Positions 32,370 through 41,467 are shown, counted from the stretch's first letter. The stretch is 64,000 nucleotides of DNA from Gilichinskyi gelida (GCA_038040385.1 JBBPII010000019.1:51420-115419); one strand, 5' to 3'. Notes: a model not told the origin generated them from the sequence alone. A program made the numbers and translations.

Positions 32370-33456
32370 GCGCCTTCTCCACGTAGTTCGCCAGCGCCTT
32401 CCCGTCCTTGCCCGGATCGACGGTGACGCCGTTGACCAGATACGTCGGCGTCGAGCGGACGTCGTTCGTGAATGCCGCCGCGACACCGTCGAGGATCTCG
32501 GCCTTCACCGCGGGTGAGGCGACGTCGGCGTCGAACTTGGTCAAGTCGAGGTCGTGATCCTGCGCGAAGCCGCGCACAAAATCGTCGATGGTGAACGTGT
32601 TGAGCTTCTCCTGGTTCTCGTACACGTGCTCTTTGTACGTCCAGAACAGCTCCGGCTTCTGGCGGTAGACCGCCCGCCCGGCCACCGCGGCGCTGAAGGC
32701 CCACGGATGCATGGCCAAAAGCGGCATGTCAAAGCGGACATAGCGGACCTTGTCGCCGTGCGCGGCGAGGATCGGCTTGAGGTAGCTGGCGGAGTGCTGG
32801 CACGACGGGCATTCGAAGTCGGAGAACTCCACCACCGTCACCTGCGGAGTGGCTGAGCCGGTGGTCGGCGATTTGGCCACCATCGGCGCCAGGGCCTTGA
32901 TGCGCGCCGAGCGCGCATCGCCGGTCATCGGAAGGAAGTGGCCGAGGAAGAAGACCGAACCGGCGGGATCGACTTCACCCTCCATCGGTACTTTTCCCTG
33001 CTCGGTGGTTTGGACCAGCGAGACGCGATAGAGGCCATCGCGCGTCTTGGTGCGGTCGACCGTCACGCTGTAGCTCTGCTGCATGTTCTTCCAGGTGAAC
33101 GCCCGCAGTTTCTCTTCAATCGTCCCCGCCATGCCGTCGAGGAACCACGGAACGCCGAAGAAGAAGCCCCCTTCTTTGGTGGTGATGGCCACCCACTGGC
33201 CGCCGCACCAGCTCCGCTTGCTCTCGATCTGGATGACGTTGCCGGTCATGCTCAACGGGAGGGAGTGAACCAGTCCGGTGCGAGTGGGCGTCGCCGCCTC
33301 GCTGCACACCGGGAGCAGTTGCTCAATCATCGCCTCCGCCTTCGGACCCAGCGGCGGCGCCGGCTTTTCGTCGGCGGCGAAGACGGCGGTCGATAGCAGG
33401 CAGACGGCGGCGAGCAGGAGTGGCTTTTTCACGGGGGAGCAAACGGGCCGGGCCAT
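32362..33456 (-). CDS. Secreted DsbA-like thioredoxin-fold protein with N-terminal extension
   Basis: 364 residues. A signal peptide (LLLAAVCLLSTAVFA) leads into an unassigned domain of about 160 residues, followed by a DsbA/thioredoxin_4 domain with FSDFECPSCQHSASYL. The CPSC pair is the redox site. STPTYLVNGV carries the cis-Pro. It probably oxidises or isomerises disulfides in the periplasm. A paralogue lies at 56521-57585 with the same two-part layout. Confidence 0.85.
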   Translation of the reverse strand: MARPVCSPVKKPLLLAAVCLLSTAVFAADEKPAPPLGPKAEAMIEQLLPVCSEAATPTRTGLVHSLPLSMTGNVIQIESKRSWCGGQWVAITTKEGGFFFGVPWFLDGMAGTIEEKLRAFTWKNMQQSYSVTVDRTKTRDGLYRVSLVQTTEQGKVPMEGEVDPAGSVFFLGHFLPMTGDARSARIKALAPMVAKSPTTGSATPQVTVVEFSDFECPSCQHSASYLKPILAAHGDKVRYVRFDMPLLAMHPWAFSAAVAGRAVYRQKPELFWTYKEHVYENQEKLNTFTIDDFVRGFAQDHDLDLTKFDADVASPAVKAEILDGVAAAFTNDVRSTPTYLVNGVTVDPGKDGKALANYVEKALK

Positions 33457-33474
33457 CAAGCGATTCCAGCAGTG

Positions 33475-33580
33475 CCCTCACCCGGCGCTTCGCGCCACCC
33501 TCTCCCGCTCACGCGGGAGAGGGAAATCAGTTGTCCTTCTCCCGCTTGCGGTAGAAGGTGCCCGAAGGGCGGATGAGGGT
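33475..33580. repeat. Palindromic repeat, family B (copy 2)
   Basis: CCCTCACCCGGCGCTTCGCG, then ACCCTCTCCCGC / GCGGGAGAGGG, a second inner unit CCTTCTCCCGCTTGCGG, closing with AGGGCGGATGAGGG. It lies between the dipeptidase and DsbA-like genes, both on the minus strand. Confidence 0.92.
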
Positions 33581-33582
33581 CG

Positions 33583-34752
33583 TTATTTCTGCAGCTCCTT
33601 CGCGACCTTCTCCGCGGCGGCGAACACTCGCATGAAGTTCTCGCCCATGATCTTGCGGATGTCGGCCTCGCTGTAGCCGCGGCGTTTCAGCTCCGCGCGG
33701 ATCTTCGGAAGTTTGCTGACGTCTTCCATCCCCTCGGGGATGGCGCCGATGCCGTCGAAATCGGAGCCGATGCCGACGTGCTCGACGCCGGCGACCTTAG
33801 CGATGTGGTCGATGTGGTCGACGATCACCGTCCACGCCACCTTCGGCAACGGGTTCTCGGCCATCAGTTTCTTGACGCCTTCCTTGTACACCTCGCCCTC
33901 GGCGGGGTCTTTCGCCTTCAGCTCGGCGATGGACGGTTTCAGCTTCGCCTCGCGCGCGCGGTAGGCGGCCCCCGCTTCGTTGGAGAGGAACACCGGATAA
34001 AAGTTGACCATGCAGACCCCGTCGTTCTTGCCAAGGGCGGAGAGCATGTCGTCGGTCATGTTGCGCGCGTGGTCGGCGATGGCGCGCGACGACGAGTGCG
34101 AGGCGATAACCGGCGCCTTGGTGGTGGCGATGACGTCGTAGAAGGTCTTGTCGCTAACGTGGGAGACGTCGACCAGCATGCCGAGGCGGTTCATCTCCTG
34201 GATGACCTGCTTGCCGAAGGGCGAGAGGCCGTTGTGCTTGGCCTCGTCGCCGGAGGAGTCCGCCCAGCCGTTCGAATTGGTGTGGGTGAGGGTCATGTAT
34301 CGCGCGCCGAAGCGGTAGAAGGCGCGCAGGAGGTCGAGGGAGTCCTCGATGGCGTGCCCCCCTTCGATGCCGATGAGGATGGCGCGCTTGCCGTCGCGGA
34401 CCGCCGCGCGGATGCCGGAGGAGGAGTCCGCCCACCGGACCCAGGTGGGGTAGTGCTCGACCATCTCGTGGATGGTCTCCATGATCTTCATGGTGAAGGC
34501 GGCGGCGCCCTTGTTGGCGTAGGAGCGCGGCACGTACGCGGCGAAGAACTCGGCGTCGAGGCCGCCGGCCTTCATGCGGGGATAGTCGAAGTGGCCGGTG
34601 GAGTTCCAGGCGCCGAGGTCGAAGGGGTGATCGAGATACTCGCTGGGGGTGTCAGCGTGAGTGTCGACGGTGACGGCGCGCGGCGCCGGCTTTTGAGCCG
34701 CAAAAAGAGGAAGTGCAATGAAGACAAGAAAAAGCGCGATGCGTTTCTGCAT
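33583..34752 (-). CDS. Membrane dipeptidase (peptidase M19 family)
   Basis: 389 residues with a signal peptide (IALFLVFIALPLFAAQ). Metal ligands of renal-dipeptidase-like enzymes are present: HAD (VDTHADTP), E in GIEGGHAI, H in VSHVSDKTF, H in IASHSSSRAIADHARN, and D in GIGSDFDGIG. It cleaves dipeptides outside the cytoplasm. ATG 34752 is taken because the signal peptide starts there. The 5' flank (34753-34952) is relatively AT-rich and holds repeat scraps. Confidence 0.92.
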   Translation of the reverse strand: MQKRIALFLVFIALPLFAAQKPAPRAVTVDTHADTPSEYLDHPFDLGAWNSTGHFDYPRMKAGGLDAEFFAAYVPRSYANKGAAAFTMKIMETIHEMVEHYPTWVRWADSSSGIRAAVRDGKRAILIGIEGGHAIEDSLDLLRAFYRFGARYMTLTHTNSNGWADSSGDEAKHNGLSPFGKQVIQEMNRLGMLVDVSHVSDKTFYDVIATTKAPVIASHSSSRAIADHARNMTDDMLSALGKNDGVCMVNFYPVFLSNEAGAAYRAREAKLKPSIAELKAKDPAEGEVYKEGVKKLMAENPLPKVAWTVIVDHIDHIAKVAGVEHVGIGSDFDGIGAIPEGMEDVSKLPKIRAELKRRGYSEADIRKIMGENFMRVFAAAEKVAKELQK

Positions 34753-34952
34753 CGCGCTAGAGTAGCAAACACGAGATCCTTCGCCGTCTGCGCGGCTTCT
34801 AATGAAGCGTCTTAACAATAACTACTCGATACCATAAACCTAGAATGGCGAAAACCAATGAATTAGAAGGACTAACTAAAGGCAGCCAGCTTCATCACCG
34901 CTTCACCGGCGCGCACGCCGTTAACCCGCTCAGGATGACGCGCTTTCGCGCG

Positions 34953-35396
34953 TCAATTGTTCGGCGGTGCCTCGCTGATGTTCTCCACGGTCTTGCCGAC
35001 CTTGCCGTCCTGGTTGGTCTCGACGGCGACGTCGCCCATCGACACGATGCCGACGATCTCGTCGCGGTCGTTGACTACCGGGACGCGGCGCACCTGGGAC
35101 TTGCTCATCACGTCGAGCACGTCGCTCACGCTGGAGTCTTCCTTCACCGCGCGGACATTCCTGGTCATCGCCTCTTTGACGCTGGCGTTCGACGGGTCCT
35201 TCCCCTCGGCCACCAGCCGCACCACGATGTCGCGGTCGGTGATCATGCCGACGACTTTCTTCCCGTCGACGACCGGCACGACGCCGGTGTCCTCGCGGGC
35301 CATGATGCGCGCCACCTCGCGGATGTTGTCCTTCTCCGACACACACACCGGATCGGGCGTCATGATGTCGCGGACTTTCCTGTCGTTCTGAGCCAT
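34953..35396 (-). CDS. Paired CBS domain protein
   Basis: 147 residues made of two CBS repeats: VRDIMTPDPVCVSEKDNIREVARIMAREDTGVVPVVDG..VVGMITDRDIVVR and VKEAMTRNVRAVKEDSSVSDVLDVMSKSQVRRVPVVND..IVGIVSMGDVAVE. Such stand-alone pairs bind adenosine nucleotides and regulate partners. A strong GGAGGAG ribosome site precedes the ATG. The partner is unknown. Confidence 0.92.
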   Translation of the reverse strand: MAQNDRKVRDIMTPDPVCVSEKDNIREVARIMAREDTGVVPVVDGKKVVGMITDRDIVVRLVAEGKDPSNASVKEAMTRNVRAVKEDSSVSDVLDVMSKSQVRRVPVVNDRDEIVGIVSMGDVAVETNQDGKVGKTVENISEAPPNN

Positions 35397-35450
35397 TGCT
35401 CCTCCTTCGATTACGAAGGAAGGAGGAGCAAGGGGCGTGCCCCCGCAAAC

Positions 35451-35477
35451 TTTGTCCTGGCGCCGAAGGCGTCAGGA
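35451..35477. repeat. Short inverted repeat, family E variant
   Basis: TGTCCTGGCGCC GAA GGCGTCAGGATA: inverted arms in the gap between the CBS gene and the end of the beta-barrel gene. It matches the GTCAGGATAAAGTC end of 50431-50508. Confidence 0.6.
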
Positions 35478-35486
35478 TAAAGTCAT

Positions 35487-36020
35487 CTAGAACGCGATCC
35501 GCAGCCCCGCGCCGAGTGTCACGAATCGCGCCCTCGGGGTGGTCACGTTGACCCAGTGGTACGCGCCTTCGACCGCCACTGCGTAGGTCCGATTGAGCGG
35601 GAACAGTGCGGTGACGCCGCCCTGGAAGCCGTAGTCGGTCTCCTCGCGCCCGTTCGTTTTCTGGCGGTAGAGGCCGGCGCCGGCGAAGAGGCCGGTGTAA
35701 CCGTACGGCTCGGAAAAACGGTACTCGATGATGCCGTCGGCATGCTCGACGCTGCCGTCCTCGTCGATGTCGAAGCCGCCGCCGTCGAGGGGGAGGGCGG
35801 TCTTGGCTTTGAAGCGGCCCAATTCAATCCGGAACATGGTCGACGGCTCGAGCTCCATGGCGTAGTAAATCTGGCGCATGCCGCTCTCGAAGCTGCCTTT
35901 ACCGGCGTCGGACTTCATCGGTCGCGCGTAGCCGAACAGGATCCCGAACTCGTTGTGCTGGGCGGCCGCGGGAAGGGCCGCGAAGGCAAAAAGCGCCAGC
36001 AAAATTGCGGTCTTTTTCAT
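35487..36020 (-). CDS. Small outer-membrane beta-barrel protein
   Basis: 177 residues. A signal peptide (AILLALFAFAALPAAAQ) is followed by alternating polar/hydrophobic strands with aromatic girdles (NEFGILFGYARPM, TGLFAGAGLYRQK, YAVAVEGAYHWVNV) and a terminal F (LGAGLRIAF), as expected for an 8-strand barrel. ATG 36020 gives the best signal peptide. The function is not known. It is divergent from comF, 50 bases away. Confidence 0.72.
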   Translation of the reverse strand: MKKTAILLALFAFAALPAAAQHNEFGILFGYARPMKSDAGKGSFESGMRQIYYAMELEPSTMFRIELGRFKAKTALPLDGGGFDIDEDGSVEHADGIIEYRFSEPYGYTGLFAGAGLYRQKTNGREETDYGFQGGVTALFPLNRTYAVAVEGAYHWVNVTTPRARFVTLGAGLRIAF

Positions 36021-36070
36021 GGCGGCCACTATACGCATCTGACTCATCGAAATCGACTCCTTCCAATACA

Positions 36071-36799
36071 ATGTGCGCCGTGTTGCGGACGCTTTCGTTG
36101 TTGGGACGCGAGACGGCGCAAATCGTTCTGCACGCCGCGTGTGTCGTCTGTGACCGGGAGCTGCCGTGGCGGGCGCGAACGGCGTCGTGCTGCGCCGAAT
36201 GCTGGTCGTCGCTGCCCGCCATCACGTCGTCGAAATGCACGTCGTGCGCCCTCCCGCTGCCCGACGGCGACCGCTGCATCGACTGTATGCGCGATCCGCT
36301 TCCGGTGGACTGGACCGAGGCGTGGGGTTGCTACCGCGGCGCACTCGAGCGCGTGCTGCACGCATTCAAGTACGAGCGGCACGACTTTTTCGCAGCGCCG
36401 CTGGCGGAGCTGGTCGAGACCACGCTCCGCGCGCGCGGCGACGCCACCTTCGACGCCGTCGTCCCCGTCCCCATGCACCGCTCGAAGCTGCGCCGGCGTG
36501 GCTACAACCAGGCGGAGCTCCTGGCGCGTGCCGTCGCCCGCCGCCTCGGCACGCGCTGCGACGTAACGCTGCTGACCAAGCGCGGCCAGACGCCGGCGCA
36601 ATCGAAGCTCGCGCGCGCCGCCCGCGCCGCCAACGTGCGGCACGCCTTCGCGGCGTCCGAGCGCGCTTCGGAGAAGTCGCTGCTGATCGTCGACGACGTC
36701 AGCACCACCGGCGAGACCCTCCGCGCCTGCGCCAACGAGTTGCTGCGCGCCGGCGCGGCGCGGGTCTGCGCAGCCGTCGTGGCTAAGACGACTGTGTGA
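36071..36799 (+). CDS. comF: ComF-family phosphoribosyltransferase-like protein
   Basis: 242 residues. Cysteine pairs near the N-terminus (CVVCDRELPW, CCAECW, KCTSCALPL, CIDCMRD) form the zinc site. The PRTase motif SLLIVDDVSTTGETL is at the C-terminal end, with PVPMHRSKLRRRGYNQAELLARAVA before it. ComF proteins act in DNA uptake or its downstream processing. ATG 36071 overlaps a TACAAT -10-like element, so a start at GTG 36080 is also possible. Confidence 0.87.
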   Translation: MCAVLRTLSLLGRETAQIVLHAACVVCDRELPWRARTASCCAECWSSLPAITSSKCTSCALPLPDGDRCIDCMRDPLPVDWTEAWGCYRGALERVLHAFKYERHDFFAAPLAELVETTLRARGDATFDAVVPVPMHRSKLRRRGYNQAELLARAVARRLGTRCDVTLLTKRGQTPAQSKLARAARAANVRHAFAASERASEKSLLIVDDVSTTGETLRACANELLRAGAARVCAAVVAKTTV

Positions 36800-36804
36800 G
36801 CCTT

Positions 36805-36880
36805 CGTCATCCTGAGCGCAGCGAAGGATCTCCGGTTGCGCCGGCGAGATCCTTCGCCGTCTTCGCGGCTCAGGATGACG
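36805..36880. repeat. Palindromic repeat, family E (copy 2), between convergent genes
   Basis: CGTCATCCTGAGCGCAGCGA...AGATCCTTCGCC and GCGGCTCAGGATGACG. The right arm supplies the TGA stop of lpxL. It could act as a two-way terminator. Confidence 0.9.
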
Positions 36881-37769
36881 GGGTGACATCCCACTTCGGT
36901 CTCTCGCGCCAGCGGTCGTGAAACCACACCCACTGCTCCGGCGCCCGGCGGATCTGCTCTTCGATGAGCGCGGTGATGCGCGCGGTAAGGGCGACGGGAT
37001 CGTCGCCTTTGCTGGTGGTGATGGGCGGGAGGATGCGCACCAGGTGCTTGCCCTCGCGGCGCTCGTCGAAGATGACGACCACCGGCACCTCCGCCCGAAT
37101 CGCCAGTCGCGCGGGGCCGATCGGCGTGAGCGCGGGACGGCCGAAGAACGGCACCTTCACGCTCTCGGCGCGGATGTTCTGGTCGATGAGGAACGCCAGG
37201 AGGTGGCCGTCGCGCAGCGCGCGGATCATCTCGCGGCTCGCGGCGACCGAGCCCCGATCGATCGCGCGAACGTTGCTGCGCGCCCGCATTCGGGTGATCA
37301 GGCGGTTGATCTCCGGCTCGTTGCGCTCTCGCTGCATCGTGGTTACCGGTGCGAGAGCGCCGATGGCGTGCGCCGCCCATTCCCAGTTTCCGCTGTGCGC
37401 CGTGATGGCGATCTGGCCGCTGGTGCGGCCGGTGATGTGTTCCATCCCCTCGTAGGTCGTGGTTCGGGCCAGGGTCTTGGCGTCCACCCTCGGCAACCAG
37501 AGAAACTCGGCGAAGACGCCGCCGAGGTGGCGGCAGATCGCGCGAGAGACGGCTCGCCGCTTGCGGGAGGACCAATCGGGATACGCCAACGCGAGATTCG
37601 CGCGGGCGCGGCGGAGCGGGCCGGCGGCGACGAACGAGCCGAACGCGCCGAGCAGCACGCCGAAGCCGCGGGCTACGGGGAGAGGGAGGAGTCGCACGAC
37701 GAATCCGAGCGCGGAGACGACGACATAAATAACGCGGCCTCTAAACGCTCTGAGCTTGGGGCTTGCCAA
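36870..37769 (-). CDS. lpxL: Lipid A biosynthesis acyltransferase (LpxL/HtrB-like)
   Basis: 299 residues. An N-terminal membrane anchor (VIYVVVSALGFVVRLLPL) is followed by the acyltransferase HxxxxE motif (ITAHSGNWEW), then RALRDGHLLAFLIDQN and APEQWVWFHDRWR, both hallmarks of late lipid A acyltransferases. TTG 37769 is chosen since AAGGA lies eight bases before it and the next frame has no ATG. It overlaps the KdsC-like gene by 29 bases. The last codons (TPSS, stop) come from a repeat. Confidence 0.88.
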   Translation of the reverse strand: MASPKLRAFRGRVIYVVVSALGFVVRLLPLPVARGFGVLLGAFGSFVAAGPLRRARANLALAYPDWSSRKRRAVSRAICRHLGGVFAEFLWLPRVDAKTLARTTTYEGMEHITGRTSGQIAITAHSGNWEWAAHAIGALAPVTTMQRERNEPEINRLITRMRARSNVRAIDRGSVAASREMIRALRDGHLLAFLIDQNIRAESVKVPFFGRPALTPIGPARLAIRAEVPVVVIFDERREGKHLVRILPPITTSKGDDPVALTARITALIEEQIRRAPEQWVWFHDRWRERPKWDVTPSS

Positions 37770-38277
37770 TCTCGAATTCCTTGACCATCGCGGCCCACTC
37801 GCCGCGCTCGCGCAGCAGCCGCTCGACGAGCTCGCGAAACGCCCCCTCGCCGCCGCGCGCGTCGAGCTTCCACGTTGCCGCCGCGCGCACTTCGCTCGCC
37901 GCGTCGGCGGGGGCGGCAGAGATGCCGGCGCGCAGCATGGGGGCGAGATCGGGGAGATCGTCGCCGGCGTAGAGGATCTGATCGAACCGTAAGTCCAGAC
38001 TAACCAATAGTTGCGAGCACGCTTCGATTTTGTTCGACGCTCCCTGATGCAGCTCGGTGATGCCCAGCTCGCGCGCGCGCCGCGCCAGCGCCGGCGAGTT
38101 GCGGCTGGTGAGGAGGGCCACCGCGACGCCGGCGCGTTGCGCGAGCTTGGCGCCGAGGCCGTCGCGCACGTTGAACTCCTTGATCTCCCGCTGCTCGCCG
38201 ACGTAGATGATCTTCCCGTCGGTCCACACGCCGTCGACGTCGGAGACGATGAGGCGAATGTCGGCGGCGGAAGCCAT
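37741..38277 (-). CDS. kdsC: KdsC-like HAD phosphatase
   Basis: 178 residues of C0-type HAD: LIVSDVDGVWTDG (nucleophile D13, D15), NVRDGLGAKL, ALLTSRNSPA, and YAGDDLPDLAPM. KdsC removes phosphate from KDO-8-phosphate for LPS core synthesis. Adjacent lpxL supports an LPS role. N-acylneuraminate-9-phosphatases look similar and cannot be ruled out. Confidence 0.88.
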   Translation of the reverse strand: MASAADIRLIVSDVDGVWTDGKIIYVGEQREIKEFNVRDGLGAKLAQRAGVAVALLTSRNSPALARRARELGITELHQGASNKIEACSQLLVSLDLRFDQILYAGDDLPDLAPMLRAGISAAPADAASEVRAAATWKLDARGGEGAFRELVERLLRERGEWAAMVKEFEIGKPQAQSV

Positions 38278-38289
38278 TGCGCGCGAATG

Positions 38290-38970
38290 CTATCCGATGA
38301 TCGCGGCGCGCAACGCGTCGTGATCCTCGGCCGAGGCGAAGAAGTGATCGGGATTCTCCGCGAGCAGCGTCTCCGCCGAGGTTTTCCCCGAGGCGATGGC
38401 GATGGTGGTCGCGCCGTGCGGGACGCCGCAGCGGATGTCGTAGATCGAGTCGCCGATGATGACCACATCCCGCCCTTCGAAGCGGTGACCTGCGAGGCGC
38501 GACGCCCGTTCCACGGCGATGGGTGGCAGTTCTTCGCGGCGCGCAGAGTCGCTGCCGAAGGCGCCGAAGGGGAAGAAGTCGTTCAGCGCGGCGTGGCCGA
38601 GCTTCACCCGTGCCCCCGGCTCGATGTTGCCGGTCAGCAGTCCCAGGACCACGCGAGCATCGCCGGCCAGCGTCTCCACCAACGGGCGGACGCCGGGCAG
38701 CTCGCGCACGCGGCCATGCGCGCTGCGCTCGAGCGCGCCGAGGTAGTGCTGCCAGAGGCGCGGCATGGCCGCATCGATGTCCTCGGCGGAGACTCCGGCG
38801 TCGCCGAGCACCATGTGCGTGATCTGCGGATCGGTGCGGCCGGAGAAGTCGTAGCGCCGCAGCGCCCCGCGATAGCCGTACACAGCCTCCAGCGCAATGG
38901 CGTACGCATCGCGCGCGGCGCCGCCGTCGGTGATGAGGGTGCCGTCGATGTCGAACAAAACGAGGCGCAA
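38290..38970 (-). CDS. HAD-superfamily phosphatase (phosphoglycolate phosphatase-like)
   Basis: 226 residues. Motif I is LVLFDIDGTLITDGG, motif II GLLTGNIEPGA, motif IV VIIGDSIYDIRCG. A four-helix cap lies between (YDFSGRTDPQITHMVL). The substrate is unknown. The start is uncertain: TTG 38970 is the only codon close to motif I. Upstream is a family A repeat with no ribosome site. It is in line with kdsC and lpxL on the same strand. Confidence 0.75.
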   Translation of the reverse strand: MRLVLFDIDGTLITDGGAARDAYAIALEAVYGYRGALRRYDFSGRTDPQITHMVLGDAGVSAEDIDAAMPRLWQHYLGALERSAHGRVRELPGVRPLVETLAGDARVVLGLLTGNIEPGARVKLGHAALNDFFPFGAFGSDSARREELPPIAVERASRLAGHRFEGRDVVIIGDSIYDIRCGVPHGATTIAIASGKTSAETLLAENPDHFFASAEDHDALRAAIIG

Positions 38971-39043
38971 GGTTCGCTGTTGACCGTTGGCCGTTGACCG
39001 TGAGGACGTTATCGGCCAACGGTCAACAGCCAACGGCGAACCT
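38971..39043. repeat. Palindromic repeat, family A (copy 3), between divergent genes
   Basis: GGTTCGCTGTTGACCGTTGG...ATCGGCCAACGGTCAACAGCCAACGGCGAACC: near-perfect inverted arms. It occupies 73 of the 93 bases between a HAD gene and an MFS gene. Confidence 0.92.
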
Positions 39044-39063
39044 CTTGTACCATTCGCGCGCCC

Positions 39064-40269
39064 GTGCGCAAAACCTCTCTTTTCATCCTTTTTCTCATCG
39101 TTTTCATCGATCTCATCGGCTTCGGGATGGTCATCCCGTTCCTCTCGTACTACGCGCGCGAATACGGCGCGAGCGGCGTGACGGTGGGGGCGGTGGTCGG
39201 GGTCTACTCGATCATGCAGTTCTTCTTCGCGCCGGTGTGGGGGCGGCTGTCGGACCGCATCGGGCGGCGTCCGGTGATCCTCATCAGCCTGGTGGCGAGC
39301 TGCCTCGGCTACTTCATGTTCGCCTTCGCCCGCAGCCTGGCGCTGCTCTTCGCCTCCCGCGTCATCGCCGGCGTGGGCGGCGCGAACATCGGCACCGCGC
39401 AGGCCTACATCGCCGATACCACCACCCACGAGAACCGGGCCAAAGGGATGGGCCTCATCGGCGCGGCGTTCGGGCTCGGCTTCATCCTCGGGCCGCCGAT
39501 GAGCGGCGCGCTGTCGCACTTCGGCGGGAAGCATGGGATGGCGGAAAACATGCTGCCGGGATTGGTGGCCGGATCGCTGTCTCTCACGTCGCTGCTGGTG
39601 GCGGCGTTCGTCCTCGGCGAGTCGAAGGCGCCCGACGCGACGGTGCGCAGCGGCCTGCCGCCGCAGTTCGACCGGCGCGTGTGGAAGCAGATGACGACGC
39701 ACGCCATCGTGCTGGCCATCATGTCCACGCTGTTCATCGGCTTGCTGGCCGTGGCGGGGATGGAGACCAGCGTGACGCTGCACGCGCGCGACCGCTTCAA
39801 CTTCAAGCCGCTCGACCTGGCGTACTTCTTTCTCTTCATGGGCGTGATCGTGGCAGCGATCCAGGGAGGACTGATCGGCAAGCTGTCGCGCAGGTTGGGG
39901 GAGAAGTCGCTGGTAGCGATCGGCACGGCGTCGTTCACCATCGGCCTCGCGCTGATCCCAGGCATCTACCAGGTTTCGATGCTGTACGTCGTGGCGTTCT
40001 TCCTCGCCGTCGGACAGGGGCTGACCTATCCGTCGTTGATGTCGATGGTGACCAAGGCGTCGCCGGCGCGGGAGCACGGGAGCATGCTCGGGCTGGCGAC
40101 CGCGGTCGGCTCGCTGGCGCGGTTCGTGGGTCCGATCATCTCCGGCTTTCTGTACGATCTGGCGCAGGCGCGCGGCGCGTTCTACGGCAGCGCCGTGCTG
40201 ACGTTCATCGCGCTCATGATCGCGCTCTCGATGCGGAGAATGCCGCTCACATCGAAGGGGGGAAATTAA
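39064..40269 (+). CDS. MFS transporter, DHA1/TetA-like
   Basis: 401 residues with 12 hydrophobic segments. MFS signature DRIGRRPVILISL follows the second helix, as in the TetA/drug:H+ antiporter group, and GVGGANIGTAQAYIADTT is typical. It likely exports a small molecule. GTG start. It is followed after five bases by the peptide deformylase gene. Confidence 0.88.
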   Translation: MRKTSLFILFLIVFIDLIGFGMVIPFLSYYAREYGASGVTVGAVVGVYSIMQFFFAPVWGRLSDRIGRRPVILISLVASCLGYFMFAFARSLALLFASRVIAGVGGANIGTAQAYIADTTTHENRAKGMGLIGAAFGLGFILGPPMSGALSHFGGKHGMAENMLPGLVAGSLSLTSLLVAAFVLGESKAPDATVRSGLPPQFDRRVWKQMTTHAIVLAIMSTLFIGLLAVAGMETSVTLHARDRFNFKPLDLAYFFLFMGVIVAAIQGGLIGKLSRRLGEKSLVAIGTASFTIGLALIPGIYQVSMLYVVAFFLAVGQGLTYPSLMSMVTKASPAREHGSMLGLATAVGSLARFVGPIISGFLYDLAQARGAFYGSAVLTFIALMIALSMRRMPLTSKGGN

Positions 40270-40274
40270 GAACC

Positions 40275-40790
40275 ATGGCCATCCTCAAAGTCGCACGCCT
40301 CGGCCATCCCGTCCTGCGCCAAAAAGCTTCCGACGTGGAGATCAAGGACATCAAGGCGGGGAAGTTCCGCCCGCTGCTCGACGACATGATCGAGACCATG
40401 CACGAGTACGAAGGCGTCGGTCTCGCCGGCCCGCAGGTGCACTTGCCCCTTCGCATCTTCGTCTTCGAAGTGGAGGAGAAGGTCGCCAAGCGACGCGGCA
40501 TCGCCAAACTCGGCGCCGGCGCGCTGTTCAACGCCACGTACGAGATCGTCGGCGACGAGCGCATCACCGATTGGGAGGGCTGCCTCAGCGTCCCCTTCCT
40601 CGGCGGCGAAGTGGCCCGCGCCAAGCGCGTGCGCGTGCGCGGCATCGATCCCGACGGACAGCCCGCAGAGATCGATGCCACGGAGTTCACCGCGCGTATC
40701 TTCCAGCATGAGATCGACCACACCGATGGACAGGTCTACCTCGACCGGATGCCCGACCTGACCACGCTCGGCTACACGGTTGTGCTCTGA
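40275..40790 (+). CDS. def: Peptide deformylase
   Basis: 171 residues. The three motifs are present: GVGLAGPQV (I), EGCLSVP (II, metal Cys) and QHEIDHTDG (III, HExxH-type). It removes the formyl group from nascent proteins. Motif I has Gly-Pro after GLA where many have AA/AP. Motif III ends THT/DG where class I enzymes often have LxG. The gene is only four bases from the convergent neighbour. Confidence 0.93.
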   Translation: MAILKVARLGHPVLRQKASDVEIKDIKAGKFRPLLDDMIETMHEYEGVGLAGPQVHLPLRIFVFEVEEKVAKRRGIAKLGAGALFNATYEIVGDERITDWEGCLSVPFLGGEVARAKRVRVRGIDPDGQPAEIDATEFTARIFQHEIDHTDGQVYLDRMPDLTTLGYTVVL

Positions 40791-40794
40791 CGAG

Positions 40795-41442
40795 CTATGG
40801 AATCCAGAACGGCCGCCGGTACTTCGCGTAGAGATCCTCGACCCTGTGCATGAAAAACCCCCACGTATCGCCGGCGAAGGTGAGGCCCGGCGCCGGGTAG
40901 GGGACGCAGGCGTTGGTGAAGTCCCACTGCGAGCGCCAGAGCGTCGCGCCCGCGTTGACCCGCGCAGGGAAGGGATCGGTCACGTACAGCCAGGCGTGCG
41001 TCGCCGCCCATGGGCCGGGCGAGGCTCCACCCTGCGGCAGGACGACGGCGTAGCGTTTCGACAACGTCGGGTCTCCCAGCGCTGCTACGAATGCATTGCC
41101 CGTGCAGTCGATGCTGGTGAAGACCACGGCGCTGCCGCCGAGGCTGATCCACGGGAAGATGGCCTCGGCGCCGACGTTGAGCATGACCGCATCGCCGCCT
41201 TTCAGCTCGTAGCGGACCCACGCCTGATGCGGATAGCTCGGCATCCGATCGTCGTAATGCATTACTTCGCCGAGCTCCTTGCCATTTCTGTCGAGGACCT
41301 TCGGCGCGCAGCAGCGCCTGGCCGCGGGGGTCGGCCTGTCGGGTGTTGGCTCGGGATTGGGCTTCCCTGGCGGGATTGGCTGGGCGACGGCGGCGGCGGA
41401 AAGAGCGAAGACGAGGATTAGTGCGAGTCGGACCGAACGCAT
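40795..41442 (-). CDS. Secreted hypothetical protein
   Basis: 215 residues, signal peptide (LALILVFALSAAAVAQ), a Pro-rich linker and a compact domain with five cysteines (RRCCAPKV, SIDCTGN, NACVPY). It has a strand-rich pattern (HQAWVRYELKGGDAVMLNVGAEAIF). No family is recognised. It lies 25 bases downstream of the aminotransferase gene on the same strand. Confidence 0.6.
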   Translation of the reverse strand: MRSVRLALILVFALSAAAVAQPIPPGKPNPEPTPDRPTPAARRCCAPKVLDRNGKELGEVMHYDDRMPSYPHQAWVRYELKGGDAVMLNVGAEAIFPWISLGGSAVVFTSIDCTGNAFVAALGDPTLSKRYAVVLPQGGASPGPWAATHAWLYVTDPFPARVNAGATLWRSQWDFTNACVPYPAPGLTFAGDTWGFFMHRVEDLYAKYRRPFWIP

Positions 41443-41467
41443 GCAATTTCCTCCTGTTTGTTGTTGC

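Noticed and set aside
34845..35480. Plus-strand frame of 211 codons across the CBS gene
   Set aside because: It is antisense to a clear two-CBS protein. The product has no domain, and only its first ~30 codons lie outside that gene.
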